The notes under the pieces are model-generated. The model ran no database searches, had not been told where the DNA came from, and was given only the letters and a program-made list of their open reading frames with translations. 64,000 nucleotides of DNA from the NCBI RefSeq assembly GCF_031326205.1, contig NZ_CP133721.1:1798001-1862000 (forward strand). Direction: 5' to 3'. Shown piece by piece: positions 39,345 to 48,425 of the stretch (the first letter of the stretch is position 1; every line of letters begins with the position of its first letter). Both the position numbers and the translations under genes were made by a program. The stretch is from Flavobacterium sp. 20NA77.7 (GTDB lineage Bacteria > Bacteroidota > Bacteroidia > Flavobacteriales > Flavobacteriaceae).

Positions 39345-40028
39345 TTAAAAAATACCTTCATCTTGAAAACTATAATACCCTTTCTCCGTAATGATAATAT
39401 GATCCAATACTTTTACTTCTACGGCATCACCTGCAACTCTAATTTTTTTAGTAATTTGTTTGTCTGCCTCACTAGGCATCAATTTTCCAGAAGGATGATT
39501 ATGACACAATATAAGAGATGTAGCGTAATATTCGAAAGCGGTTTTAAATATAATTCGCGTATCTACTACGGTTCCTGTAATTCCTCCTTTACTAATTTGG
39601 GCTTTATGAATCACTTTATTTGAATTATTTAAATAAAGTACCCAAAATTCTTCATGCGGCAATTCACCAATTAAAGGTTGCATGAGATCAAAAACAATTC
39701 GACTTGAAGTCACTTGAGTTAAACTAGTAGTCTCTTCCAAACGACGACGACGTCCTAATTCTAATGCCGCCATAATTGAAATAGCTTTTGCTTCTCCAAT
39801 ACCCTTAAATTGAACCAATTGAGAAAGAGATAATTTACCTAATTGAGTAAGATTGGAGTCTACAGATTTTAATATACGTTGGCAAAGCTGAACAGCACTT
39901 TCGTTTCGCGAACCAGAACCAATGAGAATGGCTAGTAATTCTGAATCAGACAAGGCATTTTTACCTTTTAGAAGTAGTTTTTCACGTGGACGATCATCTT
40001 CGGCCCACTGATTAATTGGCGTGTACAT
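39345..40028 (-). CDS. radC: RadC-family JAB/MPN-domain protein
   Basis: 227 residues. N-terminal helix-hairpin-helix region (INQWAEDDRPREKLLLKG, LVQFKGIGEAKAISIMAALE) followed by the JAB1/MPN metalloprotease-like domain with HNHPSGKLMPSEAD (about 172-185), the metal-ligand motif. The old name DNA repair protein RadC is not well supported functionally. The start at 40028 (MYTPINQWAEDD) fits the family; an upstream in-frame ATG at 40055 overlaps the promoter. Confidence 0.92.
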   Translation of the reverse strand: MYTPINQWAEDDRPREKLLLKGKNALSDSELLAILIGSGSRNESAVQLCQRILKSVDSNLTQLGKLSLSQLVQFKGIGEAKAISIMAALELGRRRRLEETTSLTQVTSSRIVFDLMQPLIGELPHEEFWVLYLNNSNKVIHKAQISKGGITGTVVDTRIIFKTAFEYYATSLILCHNHPSGKLMPSEADKQITKKIRVAGDAVEVKVLDHIIITEKGYYSFQDEGIF

Positions 40029-40054
40029 AAAATTTATTTTGGCGTTTATATACA

Positions 40055-40084
40055 CAAAGATATGAAAAAATTAAAATGTGCCAA
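40055..40084 (-). promoter_or_regulatory. Promoter for radC, overlapping the upstream terminator
   Basis: Minus-strand TTG (complement of 40082-40084), a 19-base spacer and TATCTTTG (complement of 40055-40062): an exact consensus match 27 bases before radC. The -33 element lies within the stem of the Mur-ligase terminator. Confidence 0.68.
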
Positions 40085-40109
40085 TTTTTATAAAGTCAGT
40101 AATTGGCAC
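40068..40109 (-). terminator. Terminator after the Mpl-like ligase gene
   Basis: 9-bp perfect inverted repeat GTGCCAATT (40078-40086) / AATTGGCAC (40101-40109), followed on the minus strand by a T-rich stretch, 15 bases past the stop. Confidence 0.65.
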
Positions 40110-40123
40110 TTTTAAAAAATTAT

Positions 40124-41479
40124 TTAATTGACTAATTGTTTCACCTCATCAAAATTCAATCCGCCATAATTTCCTGAACTCATTAATAATAAAGCAGCAT
40201 TTTCAAAATTTTGGCTGAATAAAAAGTTTTTAAACTCCGCAGGATTGGTATAAATAATTAAATCTTTACGATTAAAGGATTGTGCAATTTGGTCATACGT
40301 CACTTCATCTAAACGTTTGATTTTTACTGCATCGGGCGAATAAAAAACAACGGCTACATCTGCAGCATCTAATGCCCCTTCATACTCTTTCAAAAATTCG
40401 GCATTTAAACTACTATAGGTGTGCAATTCTAAACAAGCTACTAATTTTCTATTTGGGTATTGTGCTTTTACAGCCTTTGTAGTTGCCGAAACTTTACTTG
40501 GTGAATGGGCAAAATCTTTATAAGCAACTCTATTTGTTGATTCAGCTATTTTTTCCAAACGCTTACTTGCACCTTTAAAACTAGCTATAGCTTCGTAAAA
40601 TTGAGCTTCATCTATACCCATACATTGACAAATCCATTTGGCACCTGCTAAATTATTTAAATTATGTGCACCAAAAACCTCTATAGGCATAGGTCCATCA
40701 GGAGTTTCCAATAATGTGGTGCCTTTTTCTACCGTATAATTAGGTGTTTGATAAGCTATTTTTCGAATTGGATTTTCACTTCTTTCTGCAACTAATTTAA
40801 CTGTTGCATCTTCTTCATTGTATACTAAAATTCCTCCATTCGTAATTTTATTTATGAAAATATCAAATTGTTCTACGTAATTATCAAACGTAGGAAATAC
40901 ATTAATATGATCCCAAGCGATTCCAGATAGTAAAGCAATATTAGGTTGGTACAAATGAAATTTTGGACGTAAATCGATAGGTGAAGTCAAATATTCATCG
41001 CCTTCTAACACAATGAAATCATTTGTTTCTGTTAAATGCACCATCGTGTCAAATCCTTCCAATTGTGCGCCTACCATATAATCTACTTCCATTTCATGAT
41101 AGTTCATAACATGAAGAATCATTGAAGTAATCGTAGTTTTCCCATGGGAACCACCAATAACTACACGTGTTTTGTTTTTTGATTGTTCGTATAAGAATTC
41201 GGGATAGGAATATATTTTTAAGCCTAATTCTTGTGCTTTTAATAATTCTGGATTATCTGCTTTAGCGTGCATACCTAAAATAATGGCTTCAATATCTGAC
41301 GTTATTTTTTCAGGAAACCACCCTTCCACTTTTGGCAACAAACCTTTCTTCTCTAAACGGGATTTTGATGGTTCAAAAATGGCATCATCACTACCTGTTA
41401 CTTGATACCCTTTGTTATGTAAGGCTAATGCTAAATTATGCATGGCTGCACCGCCGATTGCTATGAAATGTGTTCTCAT
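40124..41479 (-). CDS. mpl: Mpl-like Mur ligase (muropeptide recycling)
   Basis: ATP-dependent ligase of the Mur family, 451 residues. IAIGGAAMHNLALALHNKG and VTGSDDAIFEPSKSRL (about 5-43) form the UDP-binding domain. The P-loop is VVIGGSHGKTTITSMI (about 107-122). The ALEGD-type VLEGDEYLTS and the C-terminal DFAHSPSKVSATTKAV with HP/HS region are typical. The MHNLALAL and HGKT features are closer to Mpl (UDP-MurNAc:tripeptide ligase) than to MurC. Mpl assignment is by sequence flavour and should be treated as likely, not proven. Confidence 0.82.
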   Translation of the reverse strand: MRTHFIAIGGAAMHNLALALHNKGYQVTGSDDAIFEPSKSRLEKKGLLPKVEGWFPEKITSDIEAIILGMHAKADNPELLKAQELGLKIYSYPEFLYEQSKNKTRVVIGGSHGKTTITSMILHVMNYHEMEVDYMVGAQLEGFDTMVHLTETNDFIVLEGDEYLTSPIDLRPKFHLYQPNIALLSGIAWDHINVFPTFDNYVEQFDIFINKITNGGILVYNEEDATVKLVAERSENPIRKIAYQTPNYTVEKGTTLLETPDGPMPIEVFGAHNLNNLAGAKWICQCMGIDEAQFYEAIASFKGASKRLEKIAESTNRVAYKDFAHSPSKVSATTKAVKAQYPNRKLVACLELHTYSSLNAEFLKEYEGALDAADVAVVFYSPDAVKIKRLDEVTYDQIAQSFNRKDLIIYTNPAEFKNFLFSQNFENAALLLMSSGNYGGLNFDEVKQLVN

Positions 41480-41490
41480 TATTTTGGTTG

Positions 41491-41536
41491 AATTGTTAAT
41501 TTGTTAATTTGTTAAATCGATTAAACGATTAAACAT
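41491..41536. repeat. Short direct repeats upstream of the Mpl-like gene
   Basis: Two copies of ATTTGTTA preceded by a partial one, then two copies of CGATTAAA, fill the gap between the ligase start and the TPR gene stop. It is one of several short A/T-rich repeat tracts in spacers of this window. Confidence 0.6.
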
Positions 41537-41549
41537 TTCAACAATTACA

Positions 41550-42236
41550 CTATTTGTTTTCAAATTGTTCTTTTAATTTACTTGCTTTTATTTTGTCCTT
41601 AAGTTTCTTTACATATAAGTCATATAACTTATCAAACGTTTCTTTTGAATTTTCTATTTTATGTGCATTTACATAATAGGTTTCTGCTTTTTTGTAACGT
41701 TTAAAATACACTTCAATATACCCTTTTGCTAAATATCCATCTACTTTAGAAATAGTGAGAATTTCATCGGCATATTTTTGTGCTTTTTTTTCGCTTCCTC
41801 CTATTATTCCTGGTAATTCTAAATAGAGTATGACTAGCGCAAAACGAGATTCTATATGTTTTTTATCTAATCGAGCTGCCGTTAAAAAAGCCTCTTCAAT
41901 GTCATCAATCATTCCTAATGCCTTAAATTTATTGACAGATTTTGCTTTCATTCCCATGGCACCTCCATATTTATAGTGATAATTTGCACTAGAAGGTACT
42001 TTAAGTTTTAATTTTTCATAATAGGTAATAGCATCGTCCCATTTTTTTTGAGCGCCTGCTATATCGCCTAAATATTCAATTGTTTTTAAATGATTGGGGG
42101 TTGTTTTTAAGTAGGTTTCAAATAAAATTTTCGCTTCGGCAAATTTATTTTCTTTATACAATTTTTCAGCTTTCTCAAAATTAGTTTGAGCAAAAGCTGT
42201 GAATGAAAAAAATAATATGAAGAGAAATTTTGGCAT
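41550..42236 (-). CDS. Secreted TPR-repeat protein
   Basis: 228 residues with a signal peptide (KFLFILFFSFTAFA, cut before Gln-Thr). Tandem tetratricopeptide-like helices follow: about 20-53 (KAEKLYKENKFAEAKILFET), 54-87 (IEYLGDIAGAQKKWDDAITY) and a third pair near 170-205 (YLAKGYIEVYFKRYKKAETY). TPRs are protein-binding scaffolds; the partner is unknown. A TATTTTTG box with an upstream TTG lies just before it (complement of 42253-42280). Downstream is the Mpl-like gene, 70 bases away. Confidence 0.82.
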   Translation of the reverse strand: MPKFLFILFFSFTAFAQTNFEKAEKLYKENKFAEAKILFETYLKTTPNHLKTIEYLGDIAGAQKKWDDAITYYEKLKLKVPSSANYHYKYGGAMGMKAKSVNKFKALGMIDDIEEAFLTAARLDKKHIESRFALVILYLELPGIIGGSEKKAQKYADEILTISKVDGYLAKGYIEVYFKRYKKAETYYVNAHKIENSKETFDKLYDLYVKKLKDKIKASKLKEQFENK

Positions 42237-42252
42237 GAATTAAATTTGAATT

Positions 42253-42280
42253 CAAAAATAGGAAAAATTTTCGTAACCAA
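42253..42280 (-). promoter_or_regulatory. Promoter candidate for the TPR gene
   Basis: Minus-strand TTG (complement of 42278-42280), a 17-base spacer and TATTTTTG (complement of 42253-42260), 17 bases before the start codon and immediately after the S46 peptidase terminator. Confidence 0.5.
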
Positions 42281-42282
42281 AT

Positions 42283-42320
42283 AAAAAAAGAAACCCTCTA
42301 AGAAAGACTTAGAGGGTTCT
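42283..42320 (-). terminator. Terminator after the S46 peptidase gene
   Basis: 11-bp perfect stem AACCCTCTAAG / CTTAGAGGGTT with a 5-base loop, followed on the minus strand by a T run; 21 bases past the stop. Confidence 0.85.
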
Positions 42321-42340
42321 AATAAAACTAAAAAATAGGT

Positions 42341-44491
42341 TTATTTTACTAATGTCATCTCGTCAACAATATGTTTAGCACCTGAGAAATTCTCAATCAC
42401 CCATAACACATAACGAATATCTACATTAATTGTTCTTTGTAGTTTTTTGTCAAAGATAACATCACCCGCCATAGCCTCAATATTTCCATCAAATGCTAAA
42501 CCGATTAACTCACCTTTACCGTTTAGTACCGGAGAACCTGAATTACCACCTGTAATGTCATTATCTGTTAAAAAACAAACGTGTAAAGATCCGTCTTTAT
42601 CTGCATAACGACCAAAATCTTTTGATGCATTCATTTCTAAAACTCTTGTTGGTAAATCAAATTCTGCATCACCTTTTTTATACTTTTTAACTTGACCTGC
42701 TAAAGTTGTATAATTATTAATTGTTGCGTCATTTCTTTTATCAGCTGGCAATCCTCTCACTTTTCCGTATGTTAAACGTAACGTAGAGTTTGCATCTGGA
42801 TATTTAATTTCTCCAATTTTTGATTCGCGTAAACCTTCAACTAATTTTCTATATGCTCCGCCAAAATCATTTTGCGCTTTTGCAATAGCTTCCGATTTAG
42901 AATTAAAATGTGTTAATAAATCATTTGACAACACAAATAAGGGATCATTTGCTACTAAACCTTCGGAAGGTAAATCTAAAAATGCTTTTACTTTATCTTT
43001 TGATGTAAAAATACTTAAATCAAAGGCAGCATTTACAAATTTAGTAAAGTCATTGTTTGATTCTTTACCTATTTTTTCAACTGAAGGAGCAATAGCATAC
43101 CCTGTAGATTTAGTCGCATATAATTTTAATTGTGCGGCTAAAATATCTTTCTCAGCAGGAATGTACAATTCTTTATGCATTTCATCCACCATTTCTAAAA
43201 TAGCTGGAGCCATCTGTGCACGTTTTGTTGCATCTGCTTTTGCATAAACTTCTAATTGTTTACCTAACGATCTACTGATAGTTCCAAAAGCAGACGTTCT
43301 TAATAATTGTTGCAAATAATTATCATGACGTGCTTTTTCATTGGTTAGTTTGTAATAGTTATTAATTGTAGCTACTACATTACCGTATTTTTCTTTATTT
43401 TCTGGTTTATTTGCCCATTTATCAAATTTTGCTTCTTGAGCTGCTTTAGCTTTAGCTGTTTGGAATTTAGTTAACGCATCGATCATTCCTTGACGGTTTT
43501 TCCAATAATTAGCTACTCCTGCAAATTTTGAAGCATAAATTAAATTTAAGGCATCGGACTGAACCATGTATTTTTTCATGTTGTCCATTCCTATTTTAGA
43601 GCCTTCAACCCACGCTGGATAAGCAAACTTTACATTTTGCTCAATTCCTCCTGCTGGCATCCAACGGTTTGTTCTACCTGGATAACCTAAGATCATAGCG
43701 AAGTCATTCTCTTTAACACCACCTAAATTAACTGGCAAATAATGTTTTGGTTGTAACGGAACGTTATTAGGAGAATAATCTGCTGGATTTCCGTTAGCAT
43801 CAGCATAAATTCTAAACATAGAAAAATCTGCTGTATGACGTGGCCATTCCCAATTGTCTGTATCGCCACCAAATTTTCCTAAACTTTCTGGTGGTGTACC
43901 TACTAAACGCACATCTTTGTAATCTTGGTATACAAAATAGTAGTATTCATTGCCTTGGAAAAACGGGCGAACAGAAACTGTATATTTTCCACCTTCGTTA
44001 TTTTCTTTTTCAATTTTTGCTATTTCAGCGTTGATTGCTTTTTCTCTTTCCGCTTCGGTCATTTTATCATTTACAACCGCTAAAATTCTTTTGGTACAAT
44101 CGTCCATTCTCACGAAAAAACGTACAAATAGACTAGAAGGTTTTAATTCTTCTGAACGATTTTTTGCCCAAAATCCATTTTTTAAATGGTTTTTTTCTGC
44201 AGTAGATAATTCAGCAATGGCATCATACCCACAGTGGTGATTCGTTAATACTAAACCGTCTTTTGAAATTAATTCTGCTGTACATCCTCCATTAAACTGA
44301 ACGATAGCATCTTTTAAACTATGATGATTAATGCTATAAATTTCTTCAGCGGTTAATTGAAGACCCATTTTTTGCATATCGCGGTGGTTTAAACGTTCAA
44401 TAAACATTAAAAACCACATACCTTCATCTGCTTTTACGGTTGCAGGTAACAACGTAATTACAGCAATTAAGGATAAGATAATTTTTTTCAT
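42341..44491 (-). CDS. S46-family dipeptidyl-peptidase (DPP7-like)
   Basis: Periplasmic serine peptidase releasing N-terminal dipeptides, 716 residues, with a signal peptide (IILSLIAVITLLPATVKA, cut around residue 21). Catalytic triad regions: TNHHCGYD (83-90), the Asp in WPRHTADFSMF and Ser651 in TGGNSGSP. Eighteen residues after the Ser is Gly (AFDGN), which in the characterised family goes with DPP7 (hydrophobic P1), while DPP11 (Asp/Glu P1) has Arg there. DPP7-type specificity is inferred from this residue. Monocistronic, with its own terminator. Confidence 0.92.
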   Translation of the reverse strand: MKKIILSLIAVITLLPATVKADEGMWFLMFIERLNHRDMQKMGLQLTAEEIYSINHHSLKDAIVQFNGGCTAELISKDGLVLTNHHCGYDAIAELSTAEKNHLKNGFWAKNRSEELKPSSLFVRFFVRMDDCTKRILAVVNDKMTEAEREKAINAEIAKIEKENNEGGKYTVSVRPFFQGNEYYYFVYQDYKDVRLVGTPPESLGKFGGDTDNWEWPRHTADFSMFRIYADANGNPADYSPNNVPLQPKHYLPVNLGGVKENDFAMILGYPGRTNRWMPAGGIEQNVKFAYPAWVEGSKIGMDNMKKYMVQSDALNLIYASKFAGVANYWKNRQGMIDALTKFQTAKAKAAQEAKFDKWANKPENKEKYGNVVATINNYYKLTNEKARHDNYLQQLLRTSAFGTISRSLGKQLEVYAKADATKRAQMAPAILEMVDEMHKELYIPAEKDILAAQLKLYATKSTGYAIAPSVEKIGKESNNDFTKFVNAAFDLSIFTSKDKVKAFLDLPSEGLVANDPLFVLSNDLLTHFNSKSEAIAKAQNDFGGAYRKLVEGLRESKIGEIKYPDANSTLRLTYGKVRGLPADKRNDATINNYTTLAGQVKKYKKGDAEFDLPTRVLEMNASKDFGRYADKDGSLHVCFLTDNDITGGNSGSPVLNGKGELIGLAFDGNIEAMAGDVIFDKKLQRTINVDIRYVLWVIENFSGAKHIVDEMTLVK

Positions 44492-44612
44492 ATGAAATAG
44501 TTATTTTGTTTTACTGATGCGAATATAAATCAAAAATTATGAATTTGATAAAATTAATTCAAGTAAAACATAGTTTATTACATTAACTTTAACTTTTATT
44601 TAGCTTTTATAA

Positions 44613-44642
44613 AGAAAAAGCATCACTTTCGTAATGCTTTTA
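44613..44642 (-). terminator. Terminator after obg
   Basis: 8-bp inverted repeat AAAAGCAT / ATGCTTTT around a 10-base loop that can pair further, followed on the minus strand by a T-rich stretch, 23 bases after the obg stop. Confidence 0.65.
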
Positions 44643-44664
44643 TTTCAAATTCTATGATGTTTAC

Positions 44665-45666
44665 TTATGCATTCAACATTTTCCACAACTTATCTTTCAA
44701 TTCAGTTAGACCTTGTTGGGCTATAGAAGAAATAAACATATATTCTATACCTTTAAAATCCTTGTCTAATTGCTGTTGCATTTCTTTTTGTAATTCATCA
44801 TCTAACATGTCGCATTTCGAAATAACAATTAATCGGTCTTTATCTAGCATTTCAGTATTATAACGACGTAATTCATCTAAAAGTATTTCATATTCTTTTT
44901 TAATATCATCAGCATCGGCTGGCACCAAAAATAATAAAGTTGAATTACGTTCAATATGCCTTAAAAAATAATGCCCTAATCCTTTACCTTCTGCGGCACC
45001 TTCTATAATTCCAGGTATATCCGCAACTACAAAAGACTGAAAATCTCTGTAAGCGACAATACCTAAATTTGGTTTTAAGGTAGTAAATGGATAATCCGCA
45101 ATTTTTGGTTTAGCTGACGTTAAAACAGAAAGCAGAGTTGACTTCCCAGCATTTGGAAAACCTACTAAACCTACATCGGCTAATACTTTTAATTCTAAAA
45201 TAACATCAACTTCTTCTCCTGTAATTCCAGGCTGTGCATAACGTGGTGTTTGGTTTGTAGCGCTTCTGAAATGCCAGTTTCCTAAACCTCCTTTACCTCC
45301 TTTTGCTAAAATTTTAGTTTCGTCATGTTCAGTAATTTCGAACAAAATTTCACCGGTTTCTTTATCTTTAATTACAGTACCTAAAGGTACTTCAATAAAT
45401 TTATCTTCTCCGTCTGCTCCAGTACTTCTACTACTTCCTCCATCACCTCCATGACCTGCTTTTACATGCCTTAAAAATTTTAAATGAAACAAGGTCCATA
45501 AGTTTTTATTACCTCGTAAAATAACATGTCCGCCTCGACCTCCATCACCACCGTCAGGTCCTCCTTTTTCAATAAACTTCTCTCTATGTAAATGAGATGA
45601 ACCTTTTCCTCCTTTACCAGATGCTACATATATTTTTACGTAATCTACAAAATTTCCTTCGGTCAT
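44665..45666 (-). CDS. obg: GTPase Obg/CgtA
   Basis: Ribosome-assembly GTPase, 333 residues. The glycine-rich Obg fold (about 1-160) shows [35 protein letters not shown] and [18 protein letters not shown]. The G domain has G1 [12 protein letters not shown] (about 168-179), G3 [17 protein letters not shown] and G4 ISKCDML. It lacks the long C-terminal domain of some homologues. The leader holds two copies of a 14-bp repeat (45674-45701) and a TATCTTTG box. Confidence 0.96.
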   Translation of the reverse strand: MTEGNFVDYVKIYVASGKGGKGSSHLHREKFIEKGGPDGGDGGRGGHVILRGNKNLWTLFHLKFLRHVKAGHGGDGGSSRSTGADGEDKFIEVPLGTVIKDKETGEILFEITEHDETKILAKGGKGGLGNWHFRSATNQTPRYAQPGITGEEVDVILELKVLADVGLVGFPNAGKSTLLSVLTSAKPKIADYPFTTLKPNLGIVAYRDFQSFVVADIPGIIEGAAEGKGLGHYFLRHIERNSTLLFLVPADADDIKKEYEILLDELRRYNTEMLDKDRLIVISKCDMLDDELQKEMQQQLDKDFKGIEYMFISSIAQQGLTELKDKLWKMLNA

Positions 45667-45673
45667 TTTTTAA

Positions 45674-45701
45674 GTTAGAAATTAGAAGTTAGAAATTAGA
45701 A
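45674..45701. repeat. 14-bp tandem repeat in the obg leader
   Basis: Two perfect adjacent copies of GTTAGAAATTAGAA, followed by another GTT, lie 8 bases upstream of the obg start codon and downstream of its -7 box. Confidence 0.8.
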
Positions 45702-45754
45702 GTTGATACAACTAAATTAAACTTAGTTAGTGTTTTTTTTTATTTTATAAGTGG

Positions 45755-45762
45755 CAAAGATA
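45755..45762 (-). promoter_or_regulatory. Promoter -7 box for obg
   Basis: Minus strand TATCTTTG, a full TANNTTTG match 89 bases upstream of the start codon; no TTG at the standard -33 distance. Confidence 0.45.
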
Positions 45763-45782
45763 CAACTTTAAGATGGCTAATA

Positions 45783-45820
45783 AAAAAGAAAACTTATAAT
45801 GCATACATTATAAGTTTTTT
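45783..45820 (-). terminator. Terminator after the CNNM/CorC-type gene
   Basis: 13-bp perfect stem AAAACTTATAATG (45789-45801) / CATTATAAGTTTT (45806-45818), followed on the minus strand by a T run; 22 bases after the stop. Confidence 0.85.
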
Positions 45821-45841
45821 AAAAAATATTGAAACTATACA

Positions 45842-47116
45842 TTATTCTTTAAGAGTAGTGATTAAAATTTTATCGATTTTTACACCATCCATCTCTAAAA
45901 CTTCAAACTCTAGTTTATTCCAAATAAGCTTTTGTCCTTGTTTTGGAATATCACCAAGCTCAGTAACAATAAGCCCGTTAACGGTCGTAACTTCAAAATC
46001 ACCAATTTGTTCGTCTAAATCAAAGTAAGTCAGAAAATCATGTAACGAATATTGACCATCTACTAACCAAGTTCCGTCTTCATTGGCAATTAATTTATAT
46101 TCATCATCATCGAAATCTGCAGCATCACCTACTAAGGCTTCTAAAATATCATTTAATGTAATAATTCCTTGAAAAACGCCATATTCATCAGTAACAAATG
46201 CATAATGCACTTTAGTCTTCTTAAAATTTTCTAATGCCTTATAGGCTGAAGTATGCTCTATGAAATAAGTAGGTTCTTTTGCGATAGCGTTTAATTGAAA
46301 ATTACCTTGTTCAAAATTTAAAAACAAGTCTTTTAAAAATACTACACCCACAACTTCGTCTAAATTTTCATTACAAACAGGGTAAACAGAATGCAATTCA
46401 TGTAAGACTTTTGCTTTGATTTCTTCTACTGAATCGTCCAAAGATAAATATACCATAGAACTTCTATGTGTCATTAATGAATTTACTTTTCGGTCGCCAA
46501 TATGAAAAACACGTTCCACAATGTCTTGTTCAATTTCTTGTACTTCACCTACTTCTGTTCCTTCTTTAATAATAGCTTTTATTTCTTCTTCGGTGACTTT
46601 GCCGTCTGCTGTAGGTTTTATGTTTAATACTTTAAGAATAAAATCAGTTGAAGTCGTTAACAACCAAATGAATGGTGCGGTTACTACGGAAACTAATTTC
46701 ATAGGAACTGCAACAGCTTTTGCAATGGTTTCGGGATAATTTAAGCCAATTCGTTTGGGCAATAATTCGCCTAATACTAATGAGAAAAAAGTTAGCACAA
46801 CAACTACAACACCTACTGCTAGAGAAGGTGCATACAGTTTAGTTAACTCATATTGTTCAAAAAACAAGGTAACGTCTTCTGTTACTTTCTCTCCTGAATA
46901 AATACCTGTTAAAATGCCTATCAACGTAATACCTATTTGGACAGTTGATAAAAATTTATTAGGCGAATTTGCTAAATCTAAAGCGGTTTTTGCACTCGTG
47001 TTGCCTTTCTTGGCAGCGGTTTCTAACCTATTTTTTCTTGCTGATATGAGTGCAATTTCTGACATGGAAAACAATCCATTAAGCAGTATCAACAAGAAAA
47101 TTATGACTATTTCCAA
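45842..47116 (-). CDS. CNNM/CorC-type (DUF21-CBS) membrane protein
   Basis: 424 residues. The N-terminal DUF21 membrane domain (three to four helices, about 1-190) begins with EIVIIFLLILLNGLFSMSEI. Two CBS domains (about 205-330; GDRKVNSLMTHRSSMVYLSL and TKVHYAFVTDEYGVFQGIIT) and a CorC_HlyC domain (about 340-424) follow. Homologues are linked to Mg2+ export; the older name hemolysin is misleading. It ends in its own terminator and lies 32 bases downstream of adk on the same strand. Confidence 0.9.
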   Translation of the reverse strand: MEIVIIFLLILLNGLFSMSEIALISARKNRLETAAKKGNTSAKTALDLANSPNKFLSTVQIGITLIGILTGIYSGEKVTEDVTLFFEQYELTKLYAPSLAVGVVVVVLTFFSLVLGELLPKRIGLNYPETIAKAVAVPMKLVSVVTAPFIWLLTTSTDFILKVLNIKPTADGKVTEEEIKAIIKEGTEVGEVQEIEQDIVERVFHIGDRKVNSLMTHRSSMVYLSLDDSVEEIKAKVLHELHSVYPVCNENLDEVVGVVFLKDLFLNFEQGNFQLNAIAKEPTYFIEHTSAYKALENFKKTKVHYAFVTDEYGVFQGIITLNDILEALVGDAADFDDDEYKLIANEDGTWLVDGQYSLHDFLTYFDLDEQIGDFEVTTVNGLIVTELGDIPKQGQKLIWNKLEFEVLEMDGVKIDKILITTLKE

Positions 47117-47148
47117 TGTTTAATATGTTGAATTTTATCGCAAGATAC

Positions 47149-47721
47149 TTATAATTTATCAATTATTAAACTTAATCTTTCTGTAATTTCTTGAATTGTA
47201 CCAATTCCATTTACAGCATAGTATTTATTTTGTCCCTCATAAAAATGAATTAAAGGCGCTGTTTTTTCATTATACTCTTGGTATCTGTTTCTGATTTTTT
47301 CTTCGTCTTGATCATCTGGTCTGCCTGAAGTTTTACCTCTTTCAAGTAATCTTTGAACTAAAATTTCATCATCTGCGTCTAAGGCTATAGTTGCTGTAAT
47401 TTTTTCTCCTTTTGTAACTAAGAAAGTATCCAACGCTTCTGCCTGCGCTAATGTTCTTGGGAAACCATCAAATAAAAAACCGGCAGCTTGTGGATTTTTA
47501 TCTACTTCACTTTGCAACATTTGAATGGTTACCGTATCTGGAACTAGGTCACCTTTATCCATATAGGTTTTCGCTAATCTGCCTAAATCAGTGTCATTTT
47601 TTATGTTAAATCTAAAAATATCACCCGTTGACAAATGCACTAAATTATATTTGTCTTTCAAAAATTCGGCTTGTGTTCCTTTTCCGGCACCTGGTTTTCC
47701 AAATAATACGATATTAATCAT
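47149..47721 (-). CDS. adk: Adenylate kinase
   Basis: Phosphotransfer between ATP and AMP, 190 residues. P-loop FGKPGAGKGTQAEFL (about 6-20), AMP-binding LSTGDIFR and FDGFPRTLAQAEAL, and a short LID (ERGKTSGRPDDQDEEKIRNR) typical of short-form bacterial and archaeal-like enzymes. The zinc cysteines are absent. A TAAATTTG -7 box lies upstream (complement of 47766-47773). Confidence 0.96.
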   Translation of the reverse strand: MINIVLFGKPGAGKGTQAEFLKDKYNLVHLSTGDIFRFNIKNDTDLGRLAKTYMDKGDLVPDTVTIQMLQSEVDKNPQAAGFLFDGFPRTLAQAEALDTFLVTKGEKITATIALDADDEILVQRLLERGKTSGRPDDQDEEKIRNRYQEYNEKTAPLIHFYEGQNKYYAVNGIGTIQEITERLSLIIDKL

Positions 47722-47765
47722 TTCAGTAAGTTTATAGTTTGTTGTTTAGTATTAAAAATAAAAAG

Positions 47766-47773
47766 CAAATTTA
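47766..47773 (-). promoter_or_regulatory. Possible -7 box for adk
   Basis: Minus strand TAAATTTG matches TANNTTTG, 45 bases before the adk start, in the divergent spacer with the helical-repeat gene; no -33 TTG visible. Confidence 0.38.
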
Positions 47774-47836
47774 CAAAGTATTCAGAATTAAGAATGAAGA
47801 ATTGTGTTTTTTTTGCAAAATAGATATATTTACAAA

Positions 47837-48373
47837 ATGAATTCGATTTATTACAAACAGGTAGCCGAAAGTACCGCACATCGAAAGAGTAGAGAGAAGA
47901 ATAAAAATTTTGCACTCAAAAATCCTGATTTTTTGTTTGTTTTAATTCAAATAGCATTTGACACAACAGATAAAAATCATCATAAAGCTTGTTGGATACT
48001 CGAATTAGTATTTGAAGAACAACTCTTACTTTTGGAACCGTATTTGGCACAATTCTGCACAAAATTAAGTAGTTATACTAATGAATCAGCCATTCGTTCA
48101 ATAGCTAAAATATGTATGTTCTTGACAAAAAGTAAAACAATTCATTTATCAAATAAGCAAGAGAAACAAATAATAGAAACTTGTTTAGATTGGCTTATTA
48201 ACGATGCAAAAGTAGCTCCTGCAGCATATGCCATGCGCGCTTTATTTATTTTGAGTAAAAAACATATTTGGGTACGCGATGCTTTACAAGAAGTATTAGC
48301 AAGAGATTTTAGTAAACATTCGCCTGGTTATCAATTTGCAGTTAAAGATATTTTAAAAAAATTAAATTCTTAA
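47837..48373 (+). CDS. HEAT-like helical-repeat protein of unknown function
   Basis: 178 residues, all predicted helices. HKACWILELVFEEQLLLLEP and AAYAMRALFILSKKHIWVRD look like HEAT/ARM repeats. Similar flavobacterial proteins have been misnamed adenylosuccinate lyase; no lyase signature is present. The start is set at the ATG at 47837 (MNSIYYKQVAES). An in-frame ATG at 47804 would place the -7-like TATATTTA (47825-47832) inside the gene. purK starts 52 bases downstream. Confidence 0.7.
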   Translation: MNSIYYKQVAESTAHRKSREKNKNFALKNPDFLFVLIQIAFDTTDKNHHKACWILELVFEEQLLLLEPYLAQFCTKLSSYTNESAIRSIAKICMFLTKSKTIHLSNKQEKQIIETCLDWLINDAKVAPAAYAMRALFILSKKHIWVRDALQEVLARDFSKHSPGYQFAVKDILKKLNS

Positions 48374-48387
48374 ATTACCAAAATTAG

Positions 48388-48395
48388 TATCTTTG
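48388..48395 (+). promoter_or_regulatory. Promoter -7 box for purK
   Basis: TATCTTTG matches TANNTTTG, 30 bases before the purK ATG; no TTG at the standard -33 spacing. Confidence 0.45.
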
Positions 48396-48425
48396 CAGGA
48401 ACAACGACAACCATAACCACTCCAA

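Noticed and set aside
41491..41536. Possible CRISPR-like repeat array
   Set aside because: Units are 8 bases, adjacent and without spacers; simple A/T-rich direct repeats.
47837..48373. Annotation as adenylosuccinate lyase
   Set aside because: No fumarase/lyase signature; only helical repeats are seen.
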